Shown here piece after piece: positions 17,854-26,307 of a stretch of DNA of 64,000 bases (positions are counted from its first letter, which is position 1; each line of letters starts with the position of its first letter). The position numbers and the translations under genes were made by a program. Source of the stretch: Arthrobacter cryoconiti (GTDB taxonomy: Bacteria; Actinomycetota; Actinomycetes; Actinomycetales; Micrococcaceae); assembly GCF_020905375.1 (NCBI RefSeq), contig NZ_JAJJBU010000024.1, forward strand, positions 1 to 64,000, given 5' to 3'. Below the pieces are notes generated by a model, which saw only the letters and a program-made list of their open reading frames with translations, was not told the DNA's origin and made no database searches.

Positions 17854-18542
17854 GCGTGCCAGACTCAGCGAACCTGACAGGACCACCGACCGAAGCTGCA
17901 GCGGCCATCAGGGTTGTGATTGTGGATGATCATGCCATTTTCCGCTCGGGGCTCAAGGCTGATCTCGACGCTGATATCCAGGTTGTTGCCGAGGCGTCCA
18001 CCGTAGAAGAAGCCGTGGCGGCCGTTACCGCGCAAGCCCCAGATGTGGTGTTGCTGGACGTGCACTTACCCGGAGGCCGTGGCCAAGGTGGCAGGGAAGT
18101 CGTCGCCGGGTGCACTGCACAGTTGGGGCACACTAAATTTTTGGCGCTCAGTGTCTCCGACGCGGCAGAGGACGTGGTCTCCGTGATCCGCGCAGGTGCA
18201 CGTGGTTACGTCACCAAGTCCATCTCCGGAGCGGAGATTTCGGACGCCGTGCGAAGGGTGGCCGGGGGAGACGCTGTTTTCTCGCCCAGACTAGCTGGTT
18301 TTGTGCTGGATGCCTTCGGCACTTCCGAGGTCGCCGTGGAAGATGAGCTGGATAAGCTCTCCGTTCGAGAGTTGGAAGTCATGCGACTTATCGCCCGTGG
18401 CTATTCCTACAAAGAAGTGGCGAAAGCGCTATTCATCTCCATCAAGACAGTGGAAACCCATGTTTCCGCGGTCTTGCGAAAACTCCAGCTTTCTTCTCGT
18501 CACGAACTGACCCGCTGGGCCGCCGAGCGCCGCTTACTCTAA
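17850..18542 (+). CDS. NarL/LuxR-family response regulator
   Basis: A 230-residue two-component regulator. The receiver domain begins after a 20-residue leader and has the acidic pair D26-D27 (VVIVDDHAIF), the phospho-acceptor D70 (VVLLDVHLPGG), and the conserved Lys in YVTKSISG. The C-terminal LuxR helix-turn-helix reads VRELEVMRLIARGYSYKEVA followed by SIKTVETHVSAVLRKL. The GTG start overlaps the kinase stop, so the two act as a pair. Targets are unknown, but the divergent PspC/LiaF-like operon is the obvious candidate. A strong hairpin follows the stop codon. Confidence 0.93.
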   Translation: MSVPDSANLTGPPTEAAAAIRVVIVDDHAIFRSGLKADLDADIQVVAEASTVEEAVAAVTAQAPDVVLLDVHLPGGRGQGGREVVAGCTAQLGHTKFLALSVSDAAEDVVSVIRAGARGYVTKSISGAEISDAVRRVAGGDAVFSPRLAGFVLDAFGTSEVAVEDELDKLSVRELEVMRLIARGYSYKEVAKALFISIKTVETHVSAVLRKLQLSSRHELTRWAAERRLL

Positions 18543-18544
18543 CC

Positions 18545-18584
18545 CGGTGTCCAGACCAGCGAAATAACTCTGGCCTGGACACCG
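18545..18584. terminator. Terminator-like hairpin between convergent genes
   Basis: CGGTGTCCAG, one unpaired base, CCAG, a ten-base loop, CTGG, one unpaired base, CTGGACACCG form a stem of 14 pairs with one internal mismatch. It lies between the convergent response regulator and aminotransferase genes and can serve both. No U-tract follows on either strand, as is common for actinobacterial hairpin terminators, so activity is inferred. Confidence 0.6.
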
Positions 18585-18595
18585 TGCCGCACACA

Positions 18596-19828
18596 TTATT
18601 TGGCGGCTCCCAGGAACTCGGCCAGACGCCCAACACCGGTGGCGAGGTCGTCGTCTCCCAAAGCGTAAGAAAGGCGCAGGTAGCCGCTGGGACCGAAAGC
18701 TTCCCCAGGCACTACGGCAACTTCAGTCTTCTCCAAGATCAGCGCCGCGAGTTCAGCAGAGGTTGCTGGACGAATCCCGCCAACCTCGCGTCCTAGTAAG
18801 GCACGAACATCTGCATATGCGTAGAACGCGCCGTGCGGGGTGGGGCAGACGACGCCTTCAATGGCGTTGAGCCCGGCCACCATGGCTTTGCGGCGGCGGT
18901 CAAACGCCACCTTCATGGTGTCCACGGCGTCCAACGGTCCCTGAACTGCGGCCAAGGCGGCCATCTGTGAGACGTTGGCAACGTTAGAGGTTGCGTGCGA
19001 CTGCATGTTGGTGGCGGCTTTTGCCACGTCAAGGGGGGCAATCATCCAACCAACCCGCCAGCCGGTCATAGCGTAGGTCTTGGCCACGCCGTTGAGGATG
19101 ACCACACGATCGCCAAGCTCGGGGGCGGCGGTAGCAATCGAAGTGAACGGTACGCCGTCGTATGTCAAGTGCTCGTAGATCTCGTCCGTGAGGACCCACA
19201 AGCCCTTAGAGGCAGCCCACAGTCCGATTTCCCGAGTCTGTTCCGGGGAATACACGGCGCCTGTGGGGTTGGATGGGGAAACAAAGAGCAGAATTTTGGT
19301 TCTCGGGGTCAAAGCCGCTTCCAGCTGATCCACCGTGACCAGGTAGTTCTGCGCAGGTCCGGCGAAAACCTCCACGGGAACTCCGCCCGCTAGCCGAATA
19401 GCCTCCGGATAAGTGGTCCAGTACGGCGTCGGAATGATGACCTCGTCGCCTGGGTCGAGCAGGGTTGCAAAGGACTCGTAGACGGCTTGCTTGCCGCCGT
19501 TGGTGACAACAACCTGCGCGGGATCGACGGCGTAACCGGAATCGCGAAGAGTCTTAACCGCAATGGCGGCCCTTAGTTCGGGGAGTCCCGCAGCCGGAGA
19601 GTAGCGGTGAAACTTGGGATTCCGGGCCGCGGCGATGGCGGCCTCGACGATGTAATCGGGGGTGGGAAAGTCCGGCTCCCCGGCGCCAAAGCTGATGACC
19701 GGACGGCCGGCGGCCTTAAGAGCCTTGGCTTTGCTGTCTACAGCTAGGGTGGCGGATTCGGCAATGGCGGAGATTCGAGCGCTGATACGGCGCCCGGTGG
19801 CGTGGTCAGCTGTTAGTTCGGCAGACAT
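18596..19828 (-). CDS. aspC: Aspartate aminotransferase (PLP fold type I)
   Basis: Transfers the amino group between aspartate and 2-oxoglutarate. The 410-residue protein has the class-I aminotransferase layout: [14 protein letters not shown] near residue 47, [12 protein letters not shown] for cofactor phosphate binding, [11 protein letters not shown] with the conserved Asn, [11 protein letters not shown] with the PLP-contacting Asp/Tyr, and the Schiff-base lysine K250 in [15 protein letters not shown]. These match the subgroup Ib enzymes of Thermus and actinobacteria. The start at 19828 ([14 protein letters not shown]) is chosen because upstream in-frame sequence has no family similarity. 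The gene is divergent from tRNA-Trp and secE, as commonly seen in relatives. Confidence 0.93.
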   Translation of the reverse strand: MSAELTADHATGRRISARISAIAESATLAVDSKAKALKAAGRPVISFGAGEPDFPTPDYIVEAAIAAARNPKFHRYSPAAGLPELRAAIAVKTLRDSGYAVDPAQVVVTNGGKQAVYESFATLLDPGDEVIIPTPYWTTYPEAIRLAGGVPVEVFAGPAQNYLVTVDQLEAALTPRTKILLFVSPSNPTGAVYSPEQTREIGLWAASKGLWVLTDEIYEHLTYDGVPFTSIATAAPELGDRVVILNGVAKTYAMTGWRVGWMIAPLDVAKAATNMQSHATSNVANVSQMAALAAVQGPLDAVDTMKVAFDRRRKAMVAGLNAIEGVVCPTPHGAFYAYADVRALLGREVGGIRPATSAELAALILEKTEVAVVPGEAFGPSGYLRLSYALGDDDLATGVGRLAEFLGAAK

Positions 19829-20002
19829 CAAGACACTTTCTTCAAAAGGAGGCGTGAGTGGAGAAACTTCGTCACGCTCCAGCTTAGGCGCTTGCCGGTC
19901 TTGGTTCGACGAACAGGACAATGAATGCGTAGAATGGACTCTTGGTGCAAAAACACCATGATGAATCACGCCTTGAAACCGGGCTTCAAGTCCGGCGTCG
20001 GT

Positions 20003-20032
20003 TTGGAATTCGGCGACTCGAGACGGTAGATT
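20003..20032 (+). promoter_or_regulatory. Candidate promoter for tRNA-Trp
   Basis: TTGGAA (20003-20008) and TAGATT (20027-20032) are separated by 18 bases and lie about 44 bases ahead of the mature tRNA 5' end, a plausible -35/-10 arrangement. No experimental evidence is available. Confidence 0.4.
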
Positions 20033-20075
20033 GCTCATGGCGTAAAGCGCCGCGAGCTTTCTTGTGAAGCTTCAA

Positions 20076-20148
20076 AGGGTAGTGGCGCAATTGGTAGCGC
20101 AGCGGTCTCCAAAACCGCAGGTTGCAGGTTCGAGTCCTGTCTGCCCTG
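20076..20148 (+). tRNA. trnW: tRNA-Trp (anticodon CCA)
   Basis: A 73-base cloverleaf. The acceptor stem AGGGTAG (20076-20082) pairs with CTGCCCT (20141-20147) with one G-T pair, and the discriminator base is G, the tryptophan identity base. The D stem is GCGC/GCGC, the anticodon arm GCGGT-CTCCAAA-ACCGC gives CCA, and the T arm is GCAGG-TTCGAGT-CCTGT. CCA is not encoded. The gene stands directly upstream of secE-nusG, the usual place in actinobacteria. Confidence 0.97.
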
Positions 20149-20280
20149 CGTTTAGGCGTAGAGGGTTTGGTTCAGAGCAAGTAACGAACCAAACCCGTCT
20201 CCGTCTGGCGAATAACATGCACGAATAACATGAATAAGGCACGGTATCGGGCTATTTGCCCGGGTGTTTCCCAACAAGTG

Positions 20281-20565
20281 ATGAGTGAGGCAGTGGTGAC
20301 CGAATCTGCGGCAAGCCGCTCCAAAGGCCGCTCTGGCAAAAAAGCTGGCAAGCCCGGTCTTTTTGCGCGCATAGCGATCTTTCTCCGCCAAGTCATTGGT
20401 GAGATGAAAAAGGTTGTGACACCCACTCGCCAGGAGTTGGTCAATTACACGGTCGTTGTACTTGTATTCGTGGCAATCGTAATGGGGATCGTCACCGTCT
20501 TGGACTTTGGTTTCGGCAAGGCCGTGCTGTGGGTCTTTGGCGGTAACGTCTCCGTGGAGCAGTAA
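20281..20565 (+). CDS. secE: Preprotein translocase subunit SecE
   Basis: The small essential subunit that clamps SecY in the Sec channel. The 94-residue protein has a basic, disordered N-terminal third, the conserved amphipathic helix FLRQVIGEMKKVVTPTRQEL and one transmembrane segment (YTVVVLVFVAIVMGIVTVL), the single-helix form found outside E. coli. The ATG at 20281 begins MSEAVVTESAAS; a GTG at 20296 has a better placed GAGG and would shorten the protein by five residues. It lies between tRNA-Trp and nusG, the standard context. Confidence 0.93.
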   Translation: MSEAVVTESAASRSKGRSGKKAGKPGLFARIAIFLRQVIGEMKKVVTPTRQELVNYTVVVLVFVAIVMGIVTVLDFGFGKAVLWVFGGNVSVEQ

Positions 20566-20656
20566 AAGCTCGACTTTGGCCGGCCCCGTAAAATGAGCAT
20601 TATCTTCGGGGACGGTTTGAGCCATTTAAGTAACGCACAAGGAAAGCAGGAAATTC

Positions 20657-21475
20657 GTGTCTGAGCAGGAGCCCGAGACAACTTTCAGTGAGCAGGATCA
20701 GGACACTGTGGTTGTTGATGCTGCCATCAGTGCTGACCTTGATGTGCCCGTGGAGGACGTTGTAGCTGACGACTCAACGGAAAATGAGCCTGACCAGGTG
20801 CCTGAAACGGATGAGGATGCAGAATCAACTGATGCTGATGCTGATGCTGATGCTGTGTCGACTGAGCCTGAGGTAGATCCCGCCGAGGAATTCAAGGCAA
20901 TGCTGAGGCGCCAAGAAGGTGACTGGTACGTCATCCATTCTTACGCTGGGTATGAAAATCGCGTCAAGGTCAACCTTGAGTCCCGTAGCTTGTCGCTGAA
21001 TATGGAAGATTACATCTTCGAAGTTCAGGTCCCCATGGAAGAAGTCGTGGAGATCAAGAACGCGCAGCGCAAGGTCATCAATCGCGTGCGCATCCCCGGC
21101 TATGTCCTTGTTCGCATGGACCTGACAGACGCCTCCTGGGGCGTTGTCCGTCACACCCCTGGTGTTACCGGTTTCGTAGGCAACGCGCACAACCCGGTTC
21201 CGTTGCGCCTGAGCGAAGTGTTCTCCATGCTTGCCCCCATCTTTGAGGAGCAGCAGGCAGAAGAAAGCGGTATCCCGCTACGTCACGACCCGATCGATGC
21301 TGAGATCGACTTTGAGGTTGGTGAGGCCGTCATCGTTAGAGACGGTCCATTCGAGACTCTCTCCGCAACGATCTCCGAGATCAAGCCCGAGTCCTCCCAG
21401 CTGGTTGTGCTGGTTTCGATCTTCGAGCGTGAAACCCCCGTCACGCTCGCGTTCAACCAGGTCTCTAAGATCTAG
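20657..21475 (+). CDS. nusG: Transcription termination/antitermination factor NusG
   Basis: Binds RNA polymerase and modulates pausing and termination, and couples it to the ribosome. The 272-residue protein has an unusually acidic N-terminal extension of about 80 residues (E. coli NusG has 181 in all) that includes an Asp-Ala run [12 protein letters not shown] encoded by a GATGCT repeat. The NGN domain follows ([20 protein letters not shown]), then the C-terminal KOW domain ([20 protein letters not shown]). Acidic extensions are common in actinobacterial NusG. The GTG at 20657 follows AAGCAGG. Ribosomal genes rplK and rplA are downstream. Confidence 0.96.
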   Translation: MSEQEPETTFSEQDQDTVVVDAAISADLDVPVEDVVADDSTENEPDQVPETDEDAESTDADADADAVSTEPEVDPAEEFKAMLRRQEGDWYVIHSYAGYENRVKVNLESRSLSLNMEDYIFEVQVPMEEVVEIKNAQRKVINRVRIPGYVLVRMDLTDASWGVVRHTPGVTGFVGNAHNPVPLRLSEVFSMLAPIFEEQQAEESGIPLRHDPIDAEIDFEVGEAVIVRDGPFETLSATISEIKPESSQLVVLVSIFERETPVTLAFNQVSKI

Positions 21476-21522
21476 TTGTCCCACTGATTTCGCTGGGCAG
21501 CACACAGCTTTTGTACTGCACA

Positions 21523-21538
21523 GCGTCCGGCCGGACGC
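21523..21538. promoter_or_regulatory. Perfect 16-bp palindrome between nusG and rplK
   Basis: GCGTCCGGCCGGACGC is fully self-complementary, with no loop. It lies 48 bases after the nusG stop and 68 bases before the rplK start. It may be a protein-binding site or the tip of an RNA hairpin in the rplK leader. There is no T-tract, so it is not an obvious terminator. Confidence 0.45.
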
Positions 21539-21605
21539 CATTCGGCCACCCACCTTGGACGCGCTCCGTCGTCCTAGGAAAAGATATTGAGAGAAGGACC
21601 CTACA

Positions 21606-22037
21606 TTGGCTCCCAAGAAGAAGGTCACCGGCCTTATCAAGCTGCAGATCCAGGCAGGCGCCGCTAACCCGGCACCGCCCATCGGTCCCGCGCTTGGTCA
21701 GCACGGCGTGAACATCATGGAATTCTGCAAGGCGTACAACGCTGCAACAGAATCCCAGCGCGGAAACGTAGTCCCCGTTGAAATCACGGTTTACGAAGAC
21801 CGTTCATTTACATTCATCACCAAGACCCCGCCGGCTGCAGAGCTCATCAAAAAGGCTGCAGGCGTCGCCAAGGGTTCAGCTACCCCGCACACCGTCAAGG
21901 TTGCTCAGCTGACCAAGGCGCAGGTCACCGAGATCGCCACACAGAAGCTGGTTGACCTCAACGCCACCAGCATTGAAGGCGCCGAGAAGATCATCGCAGG
22001 CACAGCCCGCTCCATGGGTATCACCGTCGAAGCGTAA
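21606..22037 (+). CDS. rplK: 50S ribosomal protein L11
   Basis: Forms the GTPase-associated centre with 23S rRNA and is the target region of thiostrepton and of the stringent factor response. The 143-residue product is of family length and has the N-terminal [20 protein letters not shown] (with the conserved proline-rich loop) and the C-terminal RNA-binding GTARSMGI motif. It begins with TTG at 21606 after GAGAAGGA. The next gene, rplA, starts 169 bases downstream, a long gap for this pair, in which I see no gene. Confidence 0.97.
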   Translation: MAPKKKVTGLIKLQIQAGAANPAPPIGPALGQHGVNIMEFCKAYNAATESQRGNVVPVEITVYEDRSFTFITKTPPAAELIKKAAGVAKGSATPHTVKVAQLTKAQVTEIATQKLVDLNATSIEGAEKIIAGTARSMGITVEA

Positions 22038-22206
22038 GTCTTTTCATAGCTTTTGCTTTACCGTTCGCAGTGCTCATGCGCCGCGGACATCAATAAAAAT
22101 CATAAAGAGCGACGCCGGCACGCACAGTTATGTGGCTACCGGCGGCGACAGTGGCAGGGCCCGCGCGGTCCTCACGACCACAACTGCACAAGGAGAACCA
22201 AGCAGC

Positions 22207-22914
22207 ATGGCAAAGCGCAGCAAAGCATATGAGGCAGCCCTCGCCAAGATCGATGCGGAGAAAGTATACGCACCGTTCGAGGCCATCAAGCTCGCCAAGG
22301 ACACCAACCCGTCCAAGTTTGACGCCACAGTAGAGGTCGCCTTCCGTTTGGGAGTTGACCCCCGCAAAGCGGATCAGATGATCCGTGGCACCGTCAACTT
22401 GCCGCACGGCACCGGCAAGACCGCCCGCGTCCTCGTTTTCGCAACGGGTGAGCGTGCCGAAGCTGCTCTCGCAGCCGGCGCTGACTTCGTGGGTACAGAC
22501 GACCTGATCGAAAAGATCCAGGGCGGCTGGACCGACTTCGACTCAGCCGTTGCTACCCCGGACCTCATGGGTAAGGTGGGGCGCTTGGGCAAGATCTTGG
22601 GCCCGCGTAACCTCATGCCGAACCCGAAGACTGGCACCGTGACCAACGACGTGGCCAAGGCCGTGAATGACATCAAGGGCGGCAAGATCGACTTCCGCGT
22701 TGATAAGCACTCCAACCTGCATTTCATCATCGGCAAGGTGTCTTTTGACGCTCTGAAGCTGGCCGAGAACTACGGGGCTGCTCTGGAAGAGGTTCTTCGC
22801 TTGAAGCCCTCTGCTTCCAAGGGCCGTTACGTGCAGAAGGCTACCGTCACCACGACGTTCGGCCCGGGTATCTCGATTGATCCCGCAGCAACCAAAGTTG
22901 TTACCGAGGTTTAA
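22207..22914 (+). CDS. rplA: 50S ribosomal protein L1
   Basis: Builds the mobile L1 stalk that helps release deacylated tRNA from the E site. The 235-residue protein has the expected two-domain sequence, including [20 protein letters not shown] near residue 42 and the signature [20 protein letters not shown]. The ATG at 22207 follows AAGGAGAACC. A very strong terminator follows, so the rplK-rplA unit ends here. In many bacteria L1 also represses its own operon by binding the leader; no mimic structure was confirmed here. Confidence 0.97.
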   Translation: MAKRSKAYEAALAKIDAEKVYAPFEAIKLAKDTNPSKFDATVEVAFRLGVDPRKADQMIRGTVNLPHGTGKTARVLVFATGERAEAALAAGADFVGTDDLIEKIQGGWTDFDSAVATPDLMGKVGRLGKILGPRNLMPNPKTGTVTNDVAKAVNDIKGGKIDFRVDKHSNLHFIIGKVSFDALKLAENYGAALEEVLRLKPSASKGRYVQKATVTTTFGPGISIDPAATKVVTEV

Positions 22915-22934
22915 GTTAGAAACCTGACTTACGT

Positions 22935-22978
22935 GAGGGGCTGGTGTAGCGCATAGCTACACCAGCCCCTCGCTTTTT
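22935..22978 (+). terminator. Rho-independent terminator after rplA
   Basis: A 16-pair perfect stem GAGGGGCTGGTGTAGC / GCTACACCAGCCCCTC with a five-base loop, followed by GCTTTTTG. It closes the rplK-rplA operon and separates it from the GNAT gene. Confidence 0.93.
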
Positions 22979-23065
22979 GCTTAGAGTTGATCACGAACCG
23001 AGGTCAACACTCCAAGAACAGCGGACCTGGTGACTATCAGGGCTAAGGGCTCACGGGGAGAGACA

Positions 23066-24145
23066 ATGAGCGAGATTCGTATTGAGCAACTACGCGTTCC
23101 AGACGCGTTGGACAGCGAGAGCGCTGGAGATTTTCGCAGTGCCGTCGAGGTTTCCCGGGCAGTCCGGATCGAGACCTGGGGCAACGATGACCTTGCCTAC
23201 ACTGCCGAGGAGATGCTGGCCCTGTGCCACGATCCCTACGAGTGGTACGTGGCTTTGATCGCCCGTTTGGACGGGGAAATCGTTGCCCGTGCAGGAATTG
23301 CCATGCCGTTGGACGAGGAAACTGACCTGGCCCACGTGACACTGGACGTGCTCCCGTCAGCGCAGGGACACGGACTAGGTCGGGAGCTCCTTGAGGCGGC
23401 AGAAGTTTTTGTGCGCGGGGAAAACCGAAGGATCGTCATGGTGGAGACCAACCATGCGGCAACTTGGCTAGGGCACGTCGATGAAGACGCGCTTCCGGCT
23501 GCCAGTGGGGTTGGATCGTTGCCTGTCAGCAGTAGGGAAGCAAGATTTGCGCACAACGCCGGCTATGGGCTCGAACGGGTGGAACAGTTCAGTTCCTGCG
23601 CTGTTCCGCTGGATTCTGCCGGAGCGAAGAAGCTGAGTGAGTGGGCCAGAGAAGCCAACGGCGGCGGATATGCACTCCACCAATGGACGGACCGTTGTCC
23701 GAAGCGCTGGGCGGCAGACTTTGTCCGCTTGGAGAACTCAACGGGTAACAATGGTGAAGCGGGTGAAATCTGGGATGAGACCAAGTTGCGCGAGTCTGAG
23801 GAGTTGTCGCTACAGACTGGACGCCACACACTGGTCAGTGCGGCCGAATGCCTCGCGACGGGACATTTAGTGGCGTTCACCTCTATCTCTGTCTTGGGTG
23901 CCCGTGCTGACATCGCGTTTCAAGATGAGACTGTGGTCCAGCTTGATCACCGCGGGCGCGAACTCGGCCTTGACATTAAGGTGGCCAACTTGGAACTCTT
24001 GGCGCGAGAATTTCCAGGCGTCGGCACTGTGTATACCTGGAACGCGGCGGACAACGAATACATGCTTTCCGTCAATGCAAAGCTGGGATTTGCCCCAGCG
24101 GGGATCACCGGTCAATGGCAAAAGAACTTGGAGAACGTGCTGTAG
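23066..24145 (+). CDS. GNAT-family acetyltransferase (two GNAT domains)
   Basis: A 359-residue protein with two GNAT-like halves. The first has the acetyl-CoA motif LDVLPSAQGHGLGRELLEAA near residue 105. The second has a degenerate form, HRGRELGLDIKVANLELL, followed by YTWNAADNEYMLSVNAKLGF, the usual motif B. This layout resembles Arthrobacter and Streptomyces proteins annotated only as N-acetyltransferases. The ATG at 23066 follows GGGGAGAGAC. It lies between rplA and rplJ, where the rif region is normally contiguous or nearly so, and is isolated by terminators on both sides. The substrate is unknown. Confidence 0.8.
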   Translation: MSEIRIEQLRVPDALDSESAGDFRSAVEVSRAVRIETWGNDDLAYTAEEMLALCHDPYEWYVALIARLDGEIVARAGIAMPLDEETDLAHVTLDVLPSAQGHGLGRELLEAAEVFVRGENRRIVMVETNHAATWLGHVDEDALPAASGVGSLPVSSREARFAHNAGYGLERVEQFSSCAVPLDSAGAKKLSEWAREANGGGYALHQWTDRCPKRWAADFVRLENSTGNNGEAGEIWDETKLRESEELSLQTGRHTLVSAAECLATGHLVAFTSISVLGARADIAFQDETVVQLDHRGRELGLDIKVANLELLAREFPGVGTVYTWNAADNEYMLSVNAKLGFAPAGITGQWQKNLENVL

Positions 24146-24477
24146 TTTCCCCGATTTGGAACCAGCGGCTCATTGGATCTACACTGGAATAACCAAAGAC
24201 CGTCGGTCGATGGAAACCATCCCCATGTAACAGGCACAGCGTGTGCCCTGTGACATGGATCAGGAGAAGTTTTCATTCGAAAGTCCTCATGCAGGACGGC
24301 CAACGCAGGTGCACAAAGCTTACGCAACGTGGAACGACGGAAGAAAATCCGTCGATACGCTGCGGATAACGCCCCGTACATCTGTGCGGGGCGTTTTGTT
24401 TGTCCTGATTCGCTTCCCTTTGTGGAGGCTACAGGGCAGGGCCGAACAGACCGGCACCAATTCCCGGAAGGAGGGTT
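24146..24477 (+). promoter_or_regulatory. Long rplJ leader (probable L10-type autoregulatory leader)
   Basis: This 332-base non-coding stretch precedes rplJ. It holds a small hairpin GGCACA-gcg-TGTGCC (24233-24247) and, about 85 bases before rplJ, a strong intrinsic terminator (24369-24400). A terminator inside the leader, ahead of the structural genes, is what is known for L10 leaders, where the L10-L12 complex binds the leader RNA and promotes attenuation. The anti-terminator structure was not worked out. No ORF here is credible. Confidence 0.6.
24369..24400 (+). terminator. Attenuator-type terminator in the rplJ leader
   Basis: ACGCCCCGTACA (24369-24380), a two-base loop, TGTGCGGGGCGT (24383-24394) pair over 12 positions including one G-T, followed by TTTGTTT. 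It stands ahead of rplJ, not after a gene, so it is more likely a regulatory terminator than an operon end. Confidence 0.8.
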
Positions 24478-25044
24478 ATGGCAACGCCAACAAAAGTGGC
24501 AGCAGTTGCGGAGCTCAAAGCAGATTTTGCAGACTCCAACGCAGCAGTCCTAACCGAATACCGTGGGCTCACCGTCGCTCAGCTCAAGGAGCTGCGCGTT
24601 TCTCTCGGCCAGGACACCAAGTTCGCGGTCGTTAAGAACACTCTGACTGCCATCGCGGCCAAGGAAGCTGGTGTTGATGCTTTCGACGGTCAGCTCTCCG
24701 GCCCCACCGCGATTGCATTCATCAAGGGTGACGCTGTTGCGGCAGCAAAGAGCCTGACGGATTTTGCAAAGAACAACAAAGCGCTGGTTATCAAGACCGG
24801 TTTCTTTGAAGGCAAATCCATGGATGCTTCCCAGGTTGCCGCACTGGCTGCCTTGGAATCCCGCGAGCTGCAGCTGGCCAAGGTTGCCGGCATCCTCAAG
24901 GCTCCGATGGCCGCCGTCGCGCGCACCATCGAGGCCCTGCGAGTCAAGCTTGCCGAAGACGCCCCTGTTGAAGAGGCTCCCGCGGAAGTTGCTGCCCCTG
25001 TTGACGAGGCTCCGGCCGCAGAAACAGCAGCAACCGAGGCTTAG
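24478..25044 (+). CDS. rplJ: 50S ribosomal protein L10
   Basis: Anchors L7/L12 dimers to the ribosomal stalk base. The 188-residue protein has the L10 core ([20 protein letters not shown] near residue 20, [18 protein letters not shown]) and the C-terminal helix that binds L12, then an Ala/Glu/Pro-rich tail (residues 160-188). The ATG at 24478 follows AAGGAGGG, an excellent ribosome binding site. The rplL gene follows after 92 bases. Expression is probably controlled by the leader terminator described above. Confidence 0.97.
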   Translation: MATPTKVAAVAELKADFADSNAAVLTEYRGLTVAQLKELRVSLGQDTKFAVVKNTLTAIAAKEAGVDAFDGQLSGPTAIAFIKGDAVAAAKSLTDFAKNNKALVIKTGFFEGKSMDASQVAALAALESRELQLAKVAGILKAPMAAVARTIEALRVKLAEDAPVEEAPAEVAAPVDEAPAAETAATEA

Positions 25045-25136
25045 TCTCTACCCCATAGTTTTACCCCGGGTCCAGCAGGACAAGGGATATTAGATTTGGC
25101 CCCGATAGGGCCAAGAATACAGAAGGAGCGCCACCC

Positions 25137-25511
25137 ATGGCTAAGCTCACCAATGACGAGCTCATCGCAGCTTTCAAAGAACTGACCATCATCGAGCTCT
25201 CCGAGTTCGTCAAGCTCTTCGAAGAGACCTTTGAAGTAACCGCTGCTGCTGTTGCAGTTTCCGGCCCCGCCGGCGGCGCCGCTGAAGCCGAAGAGGAGCA
25301 GACGGAATTCGACGTCGTCCTCGAAGCTGCAGGCGACAAGAAGATCGCAGTGATCAAGGAAGTTCGCGCCCTGACGTCCCTCGGACTGAAGGAAGCCAAG
25401 GACGTTGTTGACTCCGCTCCCAAGGCTGTTCTGGAAGGCGTCACCAAGGAAGCCGCAGAGAAGGCAAAGGACGCTCTCGAAGCTGCCGGCGCCACGGTTA
25501 CCGTCAAGTAA
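25137..25511 (+). CDS. rplL: 50S ribosomal protein L7/L12
   Basis: The multicopy stalk protein that recruits and activates translation GTPases. The 124-residue product has an N-terminal dimerisation domain ([20 protein letters not shown]), an Ala/Gly hinge and the C-terminal domain with [20 protein letters not shown], the conserved factor-binding surface. The ATG at 25137 follows AGAAGGAG. A perfect-stem terminator follows 16 bases after the stop, ending the rplJ-rplL unit before the repeats. Confidence 0.97.
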   Translation: MAKLTNDELIAAFKELTIIELSEFVKLFEETFEVTAAAVAVSGPAGGAAEAEEEQTEFDVVLEAAGDKKIAVIKEVRALTSLGLKEAKDVVDSAPKAVLEGVTKEAAEKAKDALEAAGATVTVK

Positions 25512-25527
25512 TCTTCTCGCTTTTTTC

Positions 25528-25563
25528 AAAGAAGCCCCGCACCGATTGGTGCGGGGCTTCTTT
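25528..25563 (+). terminator. Rho-independent terminator after rplL
   Basis: AAAGAAGCCCCGCACC and GGTGCGGGGCTTCTTT form a 16-pair perfect stem with the loop GATT, the right arm ending in the T-run. It ends the rplJ-rplL operon. Confidence 0.95.
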
Positions 25564-25605
25564 GTGTCCGGCGGGGTATCTGACGCGGTACCGGACAGGC
25601 TTTCA

Positions 25606-25689
25606 CCGGCATTTTTCCGGCGTCTATCCGACGCGCCGGCCGCCTGGGGCCTTTAGCGTCTCCTTTACGTCGCCTACAAAAGATGCCGG
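25606..25689. repeat. Structured repeat, family 1, single copy A
   Basis: An 84-base nested palindrome. The stems are CCGGCAT/ATGCCGG (outer), GGCGTC/GTCGCC (one mismatch), GACGC/GCGTC and GGCC/GGCC (inner). The unpaired segments TATCC (left) and TCCTTTAC (right) are identical to those in copy B and in the tandem array at 52134-52775. Just upstream (25566-25595) is a further inverted repeat, GTCCGG/CCGGAC, that may be a decayed relative. It lies in the 316-base gene-free gap between rplL and the YbaK-type gene. Confidence 0.8.
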
Positions 25690-25708
25690 CCGAACGTTCT
25701 CGGTCATC

Positions 25709-25811
25709 CTGCGGTGGCGCCGGTATTCCCTCGGTCGCTATCCGACTGACGGCCGCAGGCGGCCTTACAGTCTCCTTTACGCGACCTACGGAAACACCGG
25801 CGCCACCGCAG
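25709..25811. repeat. Structured repeat, family 1, single copy B
   Basis: A 103-base nested palindrome. The outer stem is 16 perfect pairs, CTGCGGTGGCGCCGGT/ACCGGCGCCACCGCAG. Inner stems are GGTCGC/GCGACC, GACTG/CAGTC and GGCCGC/GCGGCC. The bulges ATTCCCTC, TATCC and TCCTTTAC match the array at 52134-52775. Where copy A has GACGC/GCGTC and the array has GACACA/TGTGTC, this copy has GACTG/CAGTC, so pairing is kept while bases differ. Confidence 0.85.
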
Positions 25812-25827
25812 ACCGCCAACAGCCCTG

Positions 25828-26307
25828 CTAGTCGAGCACCGAGATATCGGCCACTGTGGCACCCAAGGCTTCAATAAGGGAATCAGCATCTACGAACATG
25901 CTGTAACCGTGTTCCCCTGCACCCATGGCGACCCGACGCCCACGAATCGTTTCGTCAGCGAACACGGGCCACGGCGTCGTACTCCCCAAGGGGGTGATGG
26001 TGCCGCGCTCATAACCTGTAGCATCACGGGCCGCCTGGGGTGCCGGTAGTTGGAGCTTGTTCACACCCACCACAGCACGCAGTTTCGGCCAGGAGATGGC
26101 CCGCCCACCCGGGATCAGCGCAAAGAGGAACGATCCGTCGCTGCGTTTGACCACAAGAGATTTGAGGATCTGTTTGGGTTCGATCCCCAGCACCGCAGCG
26201 GCCTCGATGAGTGAGTCCGCGGGCGGACGCGCAAGAATCTCCACCTTTAGCCCTTTGTCACGGGCATCAGCCAGAACGCGGGCGTGTCCGTGGAGTTCTA
26301 TGCTCAC
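25828..26307 (-). CDS. ybaK: YbaK/EbsC-family Cys-tRNA(Pro) deacylase-like protein
   Basis: A 159-residue single-domain protein of the YbaK/ProX editing family, which hydrolyses mischarged aminoacyl-tRNA such as Cys-tRNA(Pro). Seen motifs are QILKSLVVKRSDGSFLFALI, with the lysine that is catalytic in YbaK, and GTITPLGSTTPWPVFADE, the typical GxxxPxG stretch. The start is taken as GTG at 26307, which overlaps the thiolase stop by four bases (GTGA) and gives VSIELHGHARVLADA; a longer upstream frame has no family match. It is translated with the thiolase gene but a functional link is not evident. Confidence 0.88.
   Translation of the reverse strand: MSIELHGHARVLADARDKGLKVEILARPPADSLIEAAAVLGIEPKQILKSLVVKRSDGSFLFALIPGGRAISWPKLRAVVGVNKLQLPAPQAARDATGYERGTITPLGSTTPWPVFADETIRGRRVAMGAGEHGYSMFVDADSLIEALGATVADISVLD

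Noticed and set aside
22915-24145. The GNAT gene as a member of the rplK-rplA operon
   Set aside because: A 16-pair terminator with a T-tract separates it from rplA, so co-transcription is unlikely.
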